Assembly (NCBI RefSeq): GCF_002803085.1
Contig: NZ_NNBJ01000005.1
Coordinates: 62,001 to 126,000 of the forward strand
DNA length: 64,000 nt
Direction of reading: 5' to 3'
Source of the DNA: Streptomyces sp. CB01201
GTDB lineage: Bacteria; Actinomycetota; Actinomycetes; Streptomycetales; Streptomycetaceae
Shown here: piece by piece, positions 34,175-41,143 of the stretch
How positions within the stretch are numbered: the stretch's first letter is position 1
Layout: each line of letters opens with the position of its first letter
Position numbers and translations under genes: made by a program
The notes under the pieces: generated by a model
What the model saw: the letters and a program-made list of their open reading frames with translations, nothing else
Told to the model about the DNA's origin: nothing
Databases searched by the model: none

Positions 34175-34897
34175 ATGAGCGTGACGAGCAAGTATCTGGA
34201 CGCCTGGGAACAGTTCTGGCGCGAGGCGCCCGACGAGCAGGGCGCGGTCTTCTGGGACGCGGAACCCGCGCTCACCGCGGCCCGTCATCTCGCCCACTTC
34301 GCCGCCCGCATCGACCGCCCCGAGCTGCCCCTGGTGGATCTCGGCTGCGGGAACGGAACCCAGACGCGCTACCTCGCCGCCCGCTATCCGAAGGTCGTGG
34401 GCGTCGACCTGTCGCCCGCCGCCGTCGAGCAGGCCCGGAGTCAAGACCGGGACGGCGAGGCCGAGTTCGAGCAGCTGGACGCCACCGACCCCAAGGCCGT
34501 GCACGAGCTGCACGGCCGCCTCGGCGACGCCAATGTGTATGTACGCGGCGTACTGCACCAGTGCGAACCCGCCGACCGGCTGCCCGTGGCCGAGGCGGTC
34601 GCCACGCTGCTCGGCGAGCACGGACGAGCCTTCGTGCTGGAGCTCGCCGAGGCCGCGAAGGCGGTCCTGACCGGCCTCGCCCAGCGCCCGCAGGGGCCGC
34701 CGCCCAAGCTCCGCCCGGTCTTCGCGCACGGCCTCACCCCGGCCGAGGTCTCCGACGCCGCCCTCGACCAGCTGCTCGCCGAGGCGGGCCTGAGCGTGCT
34801 GGCCGAGGGGCAACTCCCGCTCATCACAACGGAGTACACCCCCGACGGCCGTCGCATCGAGCTGCCGGCGAGATGGCTGGTCGTGGGCCGAGGGTGA
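34175..34897 (+). CDS. Class I SAM-dependent methyltransferase
   Basis: 240 residues. SAM-binding motif I VDLGCGNGTQTRYLA begins near residue 50 and is followed by GVDLSPAAVEQA. Helical insert and C-terminal beta strand complete the fold. It begins MSVTSKYLDAWEQFWREAP, a conserved opening that, from memory, occurs in a Streptomyces-specific group. GGGGAG 6 nt upstream of 34175 supports this start over the earlier in-frame ATG. Substrate unknown. Downstream of the SpoIIE-type gene, with its own space for a promoter. Confidence 0.85.
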   Translation: MSVTSKYLDAWEQFWREAPDEQGAVFWDAEPALTAARHLAHFAARIDRPELPLVDLGCGNGTQTRYLAARYPKVVGVDLSPAAVEQARSQDRDGEAEFEQLDATDPKAVHELHGRLGDANVYVRGVLHQCEPADRLPVAEAVATLLGEHGRAFVLELAEAAKAVLTGLAQRPQGPPPKLRPVFAHGLTPAEVSDAALDQLLAEAGLSVLAEGQLPLITTEYTPDGRRIELPARWLVVGRG

Positions 34898-34976
34898 AGG
34901 CGGCGCCGCCCGGGTCGCTGAGCCGGACCCGGGTCCCGGTGGGCGACGCCCCGAGGCGTACGGGGGGCGGACGGGC

Positions 34977-35366
34977 TCACTGGTCGGGGTCGCAGCTCTC
35001 CCGGCGTCGCCCGATCGTGATCAGGGCGTTCATGAGCGCGTCCTGGTCGTCCCGCGCCGCCAGATGCACGGCGCCCTCCTCCAGGACGGCGTGCAGTTCG
35101 GGCAGCACCGCGGTGGCGGGAGTCGTCCGCAGGATCACTCCGCTGGGCGGGGCCAGCGAGCGCAGCCCCAGGAACAGGGCGGCCGGATCGCTGTCGCCGT
35201 GCATGCTCGGATCCAGGACCGTGACATCGGGCAGCAGGACATGGGCCTGCGCGAGGGCGAGCCGGGGGCTCGGGGTGTGCGAGATGACGCGGAAGTGGCG
35301 GTTGTGGTGAATGCGCTCACGCAACAGCGCGGCTTCGTCGTCGGTGGCTACGAGCAGGACGGTCAT
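34977..35366 (-). CDS. Stand-alone degenerate receiver-domain protein
   Basis: 129 residues with the layout of a response-regulator receiver: acidic pair D9-D10 (VATDDEA), a phospho-acceptor-like Asp in VTVLDPSM near 53, and Thr in LRTTPA. The conserved lysine that follows strand 5 is replaced (VHLAARDD), and no DNA-binding domain follows. It may act by protein contact without normal phosphorylation. An iterated 18-bp repeat lies 80-160 bp upstream of the start and could control it. No histidine kinase is adjacent. Confidence 0.7.
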   Translation of the reverse strand: MTVLLVATDDEAALLRERIHHNRHFRVISHTPSPRLALAQAHVLLPDVTVLDPSMHGDSDPAALFLGLRSLAPPSGVILRTTPATAVLPELHAVLEEGAVHLAARDDQDALMNALITIGRRRESCDPDQ

Positions 35367-35440
35367 CACGCATCCAGCATGGGCGAAGCGGCCGCCCCCA
35401 GCCAGGCGAGACGCCGACCCGGCCCCGCCCGGACACGGGA

Positions 35441-35530
35441 CCGTAAGCCGTAACGGGGCCATATGCCGTAACGGGGCCATATGCCGTAACGGGGACCGTA
35501 TGCCGTAACGGGACCGCGCGCCGAAACGGA
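35441..35530 (-). repeat. Iterated 18-19-bp repeat upstream of the receiver-like gene
   Basis: Units GCCGTAACGGGGCCATAT start at 35447 and 35465, with near copies at 35483 and 35502 and a partial copy before 35447. Each contains the odd palindrome CCGTAACGG and most contain CATATG. The regular phase (about 1.7 helical turns) resembles an iterated regulator-binding array. The rest of the 322-bp interval 35367-35688 shows no gene. Confidence 0.8.
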
Positions 35531-35688
35531 CCGCACGCCGTACGGAGGCAGACGGAGCCGGGCCGGGTGCGGGCCGGGCGGGAGGCGGCAGGCTGGGGAG
35601 GCCGGAGCATGGCGATGGCGACCGGGGTCGGCGACGCCGCGTGGTCCGGGCGCCCGGGCGCGGGCCGCCACCCTGCGGGTCCGGGCCC

Positions 35689-36408
35689 TCAGGCGAGGGC
35701 CGCCGCCGCGATGAGCCGGGCAGTCTCACGCCCCGCCCGCAGCGCGTCGCTGCCGGTCGCGGGTACACAGTGGCCGAGGGCGGGGTCGTAGCCGGACATG
35801 ATGATGCCCGCGTGGTCGGTGTCCAGCTCGTGCAGGCTCACCTGCCACTGCCGCTTCTCCAGCTCGACACGAAAGTCGCGCGAATAGTGGCACTCCACGA
35901 CCGTGTCCGCCGTGCCGTGGATCAGCGTGACGGGCACGCCCGGCCCCGCTGCCGCCGCCAGGTCCGCCAGCGGTACGGAACCGGTGCTGAACGCGGGCCG
36001 CTCGTAGCGGCCGGCGATGCCCACGACCGCCTTCGGCGCGAAGCCGTCCATCAGGTCGGGGCGCAGTGCCGTGCTGATCGCGGAGCCCGCCCCAGCCGAC
36101 CAGCCCGCCACCACGAGCCGGCCCGCGCCGGCGTCGGTACCGGCCGCGCGTTCCCGTGCGTACCGCAGGGAGGCGGCGAGTTGTGCGCGGCCGCCGTCGG
36201 GCGCGTCCGAACGCCAGTCGGGCACGAAGACGGTCAGCCCGTGCGAGGCGGTCTCCGCGGCGAGCGTGGCGACCTCGAACCGGGTGGCCGGGCCTATGCC
36301 GTGCCACAGCAGCACCGCCGGGGCGTCCTCGGGTCCGTACACGTCGAAGAGTTGGGGGGTCTGCCCGGCCTCCTGGTGAGTGACGGTCCGGACTGTGCTG
36401 ATCGGCAT
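35689..36408 (-). CDS. Alpha/beta hydrolase
   Basis: 239 residues. Oxyanion region LLWHGIG, nucleophile elbow GWSAG with the serine near 111, acid in IHGTADTVV and the likely histidine in DTDHAGI give a complete catalytic triad. The small size and DUF1749/dienelactone-hydrolase-like layout suggest an esterase or lactonase. Start at 36408 has GAGG 7 nt upstream. An inverted repeat at 36456-36487 sits in its promoter region. Substrate unknown. Confidence 0.85.
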   Translation of the reverse strand: MPISTVRTVTHQEAGQTPQLFDVYGPEDAPAVLLWHGIGPATRFEVATLAAETASHGLTVFVPDWRSDAPDGGRAQLAASLRYARERAAGTDAGAGRLVVAGWSAGAGSAISTALRPDLMDGFAPKAVVGIAGRYERPAFSTGSVPLADLAAAAGPGVPVTLIHGTADTVVECHYSRDFRVELEKRQWQVSLHELDTDHAGIIMSGYDPALGHCVPATGSDALRAGRETARLIAAAALA

Positions 36409-36455
36409 GCGGCATCCTCGGGTCGTGCGGCTCGGCACCGCTGAAGTGATCTACA

Positions 36456-36487
36456 CCGTAAGGGTGTCCGTGCGGTTGTCCTTACGG
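36456..36487 (-). promoter_or_regulatory. Inverted repeat upstream of the alpha/beta hydrolase
   Basis: Perfect arms CCGTAAGG (36456-36463) and CCTTACGG (36480-36487) separated by 16 bp, 48 bp upstream of the start. The half-sites lie 24 bp apart, suitable for two dimers or a MerR/LuxR-type regulator. The CCGTAA core also occurs in the repeats at 35441-35530. Confidence 0.55.
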
Positions 36488-36639
36488 CAGGTGTGTGCGC
36501 TGACGGGGCGGGGCCGGGCGGGGCCGGAATTGCGCATTTCCGCACCCAATTGTCACCCTTTCCGGTAATTGCCGTTCCCCGGAAGGGAGTTGGGGCACGC
36601 GTGGGGCGGTGCGGGCCGTCGACCGGATACGGTGCTGGT

Positions 36640-37824
36640 GTGCTGATCAAGGGGGATGACCCGGGGACGGCGTTGCTGCTGGCGGCCGCCCCCGCGAACA
36701 AGAGCCGTCTCGTCGACGCGGCCTCGGTGCTGCCGGGCCTGGCCGCGGTCGCCCCGGCCGTGCTCGCCGGTACCGCCGCGGCCACCGTCGTGGAGCTCGC
36801 CGACCCGGTGGACCCGCAGACCGTACTGACCCGGATCCGTGCCGTGGCCGCCGCGCCGGGCCCGCTGTTCCTGTACGTGGCGGGCCAGCTGCACCTCGAC
36901 GGCAAGCAGCACCAGGTCCATCTCGCGCTCGCCCGCACCACACCGGCGAGCCTGCGCTACACGGCACTGCCGTGGGCGTGGCTGGCGCATGAGCTCCAGG
37001 TGCGGGCACCCGGCACGACCACCGTGCTCGTCGACCTGGTCTGCGATCCGACGGCCTGGGAGCGCGGGGCGCAGGACGGCCTCGCGCTCGGGCCCGGCGT
37101 CCTCCTGTACGGCAGGGCGGCCCCCGCGCCGCGCCGGCAGGTCGCCACCCCGGACTATCTGAAGACGTACGCCGAGGTGTGGCGCGGCGGGGCGCGCCCC
37201 TCGCTCGCGGAGCTCCACGCGTATGCCGCGGACCGGGCGGGCCACGACAACGCCCGCTACCTGGCGCTCGACGGCACGCCCTCAGGCGGCGGGGCCGCCC
37301 CGGTCCAGGCGCCTCCCGTACCAGGGGCCGCACCCGTACCGGGGGCCGCACCCGTTCCGGTCCAGGCGCCTGCCGTGCCCGCTGTCCAGTCCGACCCCCA
37401 TCCGGCGATCCTGGCCGCCGCCCAAGCCGGGCGGCACGGCGAGGCGGCGTCGATGGCGGCGGTGTGGGAGAGCGAGGCGATGCGGACGTACGGACCCGGA
37501 TCCCTGGAGGCCGTCCACTGGCTGGAGGTCCGCGCCGACCTCGCCCGACTCGCCCTGGAGCCGGCCCGCTCCTGCGAGTTGTGGATGGCCGCGGCCCAGG
37601 CCCGGCTGGCCCGGCACCAGAGCACCGACGACACGGACGTCCAGGCGGCCGTCGACCGGGCCCACCACCAGTGGGAGCAGCTTCGCGACCCGGACCGCGC
37701 CCGCTCCCTCGGCCCGGCCCTGGTCACCCTGCGCCGCCAGGTCGCGGGCCGCCGACGCGGGGCCCTCGAAGCCGTGCAGCGACGGATCGAGCAGTTGGAG
37801 GCGGTCCCGGCCGCGGGCCGCTAG
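36640..37824 (+). CDS. Degenerate caspase-like (C14-type) domain with helical tail
   Basis: 394 residues, no firm family match. Residues 1-205 look like a caspase-type alpha/beta domain: the strand LFLYVAGQLHLDGK stands where caspases have the His motif (usually GHG), and TTVLVDLVCDPTAW where they have the D-x-C motif. The histidine is missing, so it is probably inactive as a protease. A Pro/Ala/Val-rich linker (220-255) leads to a helical, TPR-like C-terminal half. GTG at 36640 is chosen because similarity begins there. Such proteins occur in bacterial regulatory or conflict systems; no partner is evident here. Confidence 0.55.
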   Translation: MLIKGDDPGTALLLAAAPANKSRLVDAASVLPGLAAVAPAVLAGTAAATVVELADPVDPQTVLTRIRAVAAAPGPLFLYVAGQLHLDGKQHQVHLALARTTPASLRYTALPWAWLAHELQVRAPGTTTVLVDLVCDPTAWERGAQDGLALGPGVLLYGRAAPAPRRQVATPDYLKTYAEVWRGGARPSLAELHAYAADRAGHDNARYLALDGTPSGGGAAPVQAPPVPGAAPVPGAAPVPVQAPAVPAVQSDPHPAILAAAQAGRHGEAASMAAVWESEAMRTYGPGSLEAVHWLEVRADLARLALEPARSCELWMAAAQARLARHQSTDDTDVQAAVDRAHHQWEQLRDPDRARSLGPALVTLRRQVAGRRRGALEAVQRRIEQLEAVPAAGR

Positions 37825-37875
37825 ACAGGTCCGGGTGGCCCTCGCCGCGGGCCGCTAGACAGGTCAGGGTGGCCC
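37811..37875 (+). repeat. Direct duplication of the gene's 3' end including its stop
   Basis: Two near-identical 31-bp copies (37811-37841 and 37845-37875) each contain CCGCGGGCCGCTAGACAGGTC, with offset 34 bp. The first provides the last codons and TAG of the caspase-like gene; the second is non-coding. A recent slippage event is likely. Confidence 0.85.
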
Positions 37876-37941
37876 GCGCCGCGAAGGAGCCGCGCACGCA
37901 TCGGCGCCGGGGGAACGAACGGCTGCGCCCCACCAACGGCG

Positions 37942-38118
37942 CTAACGCCGGAGGCGGCGCAGTCGCTCCTGCCAGCGGCCCGTGAGGCGCCCGGCCGCGT
38001 AGACACGGCGGGCGGAGCGGCGCGCACAGCGGGCCGCCCACCCCGCTCGGCGGGCCCGGGCCCGCAGCCGACCGGGCCGTACGCGAGGCAGCGAGCCCCA
38101 TGTCCTCGGATTACCCAT
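37942..38118 (-). CDS. Possible small, very basic protein (58 residues)
   Basis: ATG at 38118 to TAG at 37942 encodes a chain rich in arginine, ending RRVYAAGRLTGRWQERLRRL. Third-position G/C is about 80 percent, lower in the first dozen codons. There is no good ribosome binding site and no signal or membrane segment. It could bind nucleic acid or be chance. The remainder of 37825-38240 is GC-rich with nothing else recognisable. Confidence 0.3.
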   Translation of the reverse strand: MGNPRTWGSLPRVRPGRLRARARRAGWAARCARRSARRVYAAGRLTGRWQERLRRLRR

Positions 38119-38240
38119 GCCCCCAGGGTGGTCCGTCCGCTCGGCCCGCGCACGCCGGGCCACCGGCCGGGCACCTCGGATCCGGCCCGGCCGGCCCCGG
38201 CACGCCGGGATGTTCCCTCGGCTCGGCCCGCGGTGTTCCC

Positions 38241-38846
38241 TCAGCCGCGCCCGTGCTCCGCGTACGGCACCCGCGCCAGCTCGCGCACCTGGCCCAGGGT
38301 GCTCCACTCGTCCTTGCCGAGCCGGGCCAGCGGGAGGAGGCGGGTGATCTCGGGATGGCCGTCGACCATGACCTCCTCCGACACCACCGCGTGCACCACC
38401 CGTCCGAACACGACGGTCGAGTTCCCGATGCCGAGCGTGGTGTGCACCTCGCATTCGAGGGCCACCGGCGACTGCGCCACCCGCGGCGGCTTCACCCGCA
38501 GGCTCGGCTCGGTGGCCAGACCTGCCTGCTCGAACTCGCTCACTCCGGGCGGGAAATCGGTCGCGGTGCCGTTGACCGCGTCGAACAGCGGCTCGGGGGC
38601 GAAGTTGACCACGAACTGACCGGTCGCCTCCACATTGCGCAGCGAGTCCTTGCGCCCGACCGAGGTGAACTGGACGACGGGCGGTGCGACGGAGGAAATG
38701 GTGAAGAAGGAGTGCGGGGCCAGATTGGGGGTCCCGTCCGGGGCCACCGTGGACACCCAGGCGATGGGCCGCGGTACCACGGTCGCGGTGAGCAGCCGGT
38801 AGAAGTCCTGGGGGGCGACGGTGGCGGGATCGAAGTCGATACGCAT
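38241..38846 (-). CDS. Flavin reductase family (FMN-binding) protein
   Basis: 201 residues with the flavin-reductase-like split barrel: TATVVPRPIAWVSTVAPDG at the N-terminus and NLAPHSFFTISS, the FMN-phosphate-binding segment. Members reduce flavin or bind it as a prosthetic group for small-molecule oxidoreduction. The gene is alone between the caspase-like gene and the divergent D-aminopeptidase operon. No monooxygenase partner is adjacent, so its electron acceptor is unknown. Confidence 0.9.
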   Translation of the reverse strand: MRIDFDPATVAPQDFYRLLTATVVPRPIAWVSTVAPDGTPNLAPHSFFTISSVAPPVVQFTSVGRKDSLRNVEATGQFVVNFAPEPLFDAVNGTATDFPPGVSEFEQAGLATEPSLRVKPPRVAQSPVALECEVHTTLGIGNSTVVFGRVVHAVVSEEVMVDGHPEITRLLPLARLGKDEWSTLGQVRELARVPYAEHGRG

Positions 38847-38963
38847 GGGGCCCAGTATCCAGCGGGCCGATCGCGCGCCGCCCGGCCCGGCTCACAGGTA
38901 TGGACCTCTGGCGTCCGTGCGGTCCCTGGCCCGGGTATTCCCCGGCGGGTACGGTGGGGCGCC

Positions 38964-39797
38964 ATGAAGATCCTCATCAGTGCGGACATGGAAGGCGCCA
39001 CCGGAGTCACCTGGCCGGCCGACGTGCTGCCCGGTACGCCGCAGTGGGAGCGCTGCCGGGGCATGTTCACGTCCGACGTGAACGCCGCGGTGCTGGGATT
39101 CTTCGACGGGGGCGCCGACGACGTCCTCATCAACGAGGCGCACTGGACCATGCGCAACCTGCTGCTCGAACGGCTCGACGAGCGGGCGCAGATGCTCACC
39201 GGCAAGCACAAGTCGCTGTCCATGGTGGAGGGCGTCCAGCACGGGGACGTCGACGGGATCGCCTTCGTCGGCTATCACACGGGCGCCGGCACGCCGGGGG
39301 TGCTCGCCCACACCTACCTCGCCAACTCCATCACCGGGGTGTGGCTCAACGGCGCCCGCGCGAGCGAGGGCCTGCTCAACGCGCATGTCGTCGCCGAGTA
39401 CGGGGTGCCCGTGGTCCTGGTGACCGGCGACGACCTCACCTGCGTCGACGCCGAGGGCTATGCGCCGGCGGCCCGCAAGGTAGCCGTCAAGGACCATGTG
39501 TCGCGGTATGCGGCGGTGTGCCGCACCCCGGCCCGTACCGCAGGGGACATCAGGGCCGCCGCGAAGGAGGCCTGTGCCCTCGCCGGCCGGGCCGCGCCGG
39601 TGGACGGCGGGCCGTTCACCGTGGAGATCGAGTTCGACGCCGAGCACTTGGCGGACGCGGCCACCGTGGTGCCGGGAGTGCAGCGTACGGGTGAACGGCG
39701 CGTCTCCTACAGCGAAGTGACGATGTATCAGGGAATCCGCACCTTCAAGGCGGTCACCACGATCGCCTCGTCCGCGGTGGAGGAACAGTATGGCTGA
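38964..39797 (+). CDS. M55 family D-aminopeptidase (DppA-like)
   Basis: 277 residues. All five zinc ligands expected from DppA are in place: D8 and E10 (SADMEG), H60 (NEAH), H105 (GYHTGAG) and E135. It should release N-terminal D-amino acids (D-Ala, Gly) from short peptides as a large ring oligomer. First gene of a four-gene peptide-degrading operon. Its stop lies 8 bp inside the M20 gene, so translation is coupled. Cell-wall-derived D-Ala peptides are a plausible substrate. Confidence 0.93.
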   Translation: MKILISADMEGATGVTWPADVLPGTPQWERCRGMFTSDVNAAVLGFFDGGADDVLINEAHWTMRNLLLERLDERAQMLTGKHKSLSMVEGVQHGDVDGIAFVGYHTGAGTPGVLAHTYLANSITGVWLNGARASEGLLNAHVVAEYGVPVVLVTGDDLTCVDAEGYAPAARKVAVKDHVSRYAAVCRTPARTAGDIRAAAKEACALAGRAAPVDGGPFTVEIEFDAEHLADAATVVPGVQRTGERRVSYSEVTMYQGIRTFKAVTTIASSAVEEQYG

Positions 39798-41121
39798 GGT
39801 GGAGACGGCCGATCAGGTGGCGCTCGACGAGGCGGTGACGTTCACCTCCGAGCTGATCCGGATCGACACCAGCAACCGCGGCGGCGGCGACTGCCGGGAG
39901 CGCCCCGCCGCCGAGTACGTCGCCGAACGCCTCGCGGCGGCCGGACTCGAACCCCGCATGCTGGAGCGCACCGCGGGGCGGACCAACGTGGTGGCCCGGA
40001 TCGAGGGCACCGACCCGTCGGCCGACGCGCTGCTCGTGCACGGACACCTCGACGTGGTGCCCGCCGAGGCCGCCGACTGGAGTGTGCACCCCTTCTCGGG
40101 CGAGATCGCCGACGGGGTGATCTGGGGCCGGGGCGCCGTCGACATGAAGAACATGGACGCGATGGTCCTGGCGGTCGTACGTGCCTGGGCCCGGCACGGA
40201 GTGCGGCCGAGGCGGGACATCGTCCTCGCCTACACCGCCGACGAGGAGGCCAGCGCCGTCGACGGCTCGGGCTTCCTCGCCGACCACCACCCCGAGCTCT
40301 TCGACGGCTGCACCGAGGGCATCAGCGAGTCGGGCGGCGTCACCTTCCATGCCGGCCGCGGCCTGGAGGTCTACCCGGTGGGTGCGGGGGAGCGCGGCAC
40401 CGCCTGGCTGCGCCTGACCGCACACGGCCGCGCGGGCCACGGCTCCAAGGTGAACCGGGCCAACGCGGTCAGCCGGCTCGCCGCCGCCGTCGCCCGCATC
40501 GGCGAGCACGAGTGGCCGGTCCGGCTCACCCCGACGGTCCGCGCGAGCCTCGTCGAACTCGCCGCCCTGCACGGCATCGACACCGACCCCGACGCCCCGG
40601 ACTTCGACGCCGACGAACTGCTCGGCAAGCTCGGGCCCGCCGCCGCCCTGGTCGAGCCCGTGATCCGCAACAGCGCCAACCCGACGATGCTGGACGCCGG
40701 TTACAAGGTCAACGTCATTCCGGGGCACGCCACCGCGCACGTCGACGGGCGCACCGTGCCCGGCGGCGAGGCCGAATTCCGCACCACCATGGACGGGTTG
40801 ACCGGTCCGGACGTCGACTGGGACTTCGACCACGGCGAGGTCGCGCTCCAAGCCCCCGTCGACTCGCCGACGTACCTCAAGCTGAAGGCCGCCATCGAGC
40901 GGTTCGCGCCGGAGGGCCACGTGGTGCCGTACTGCATGTCGGGCGGAACCGACGCCAAGCAGTTCTCCCGGCTCGGCATCACAGGATACGGTTTCGCACC
41001 ACTGCGCATGCCGCCCGGCCTCGACTACCAGGCGCTGTTCCACGGCGTCGACGAACGGGTCCCCGTGGACGCGCTGCACTTCGGCGTCCGCGTCCTCGAC
41101 CACTATCTGCGCTCCGCCTAG
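39790..41121 (+). CDS. M20-family metallopeptidase
   Basis: 443 residues, normal for the ArgE/DapE/carboxypeptidase Ss1 group. Zinc-site motifs are H86-x-D88 (HGHLDVV), D118 in RGAVDMK and catalytic E152/E153 in ADEEAS, with a dimerisation domain between about 200 and 320. It hydrolyses small peptides or N-acyl amino acids. It overlaps the M55 gene by 8 bp and precedes the S9 gene by 22 bp. Precise substrate unknown. Confidence 0.93.
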   Translation: MAEVETADQVALDEAVTFTSELIRIDTSNRGGGDCRERPAAEYVAERLAAAGLEPRMLERTAGRTNVVARIEGTDPSADALLVHGHLDVVPAEAADWSVHPFSGEIADGVIWGRGAVDMKNMDAMVLAVVRAWARHGVRPRRDIVLAYTADEEASAVDGSGFLADHHPELFDGCTEGISESGGVTFHAGRGLEVYPVGAGERGTAWLRLTAHGRAGHGSKVNRANAVSRLAAAVARIGEHEWPVRLTPTVRASLVELAALHGIDTDPDAPDFDADELLGKLGPAAALVEPVIRNSANPTMLDAGYKVNVIPGHATAHVDGRTVPGGEAEFRTTMDGLTGPDVDWDFDHGEVALQAPVDSPTYLKLKAAIERFAPEGHVVPYCMSGGTDAKQFSRLGITGYGFAPLRMPPGLDYQALFHGVDERVPVDALHFGVRVLDHYLRSA

Positions 41122-41143
41122 CCTCCCGAGGAGAGTCCCCACC

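Noticed and set aside
31406..34813. Very long open frame on the minus strand opposite the SpoIIE-type gene
   Set aside because: High-GC coding DNA leaves antisense frames open. The translation is Arg/Gly/Ala/His-rich with no domain, while the plus-strand frame has clear PAS, GAF and phosphatase motifs.
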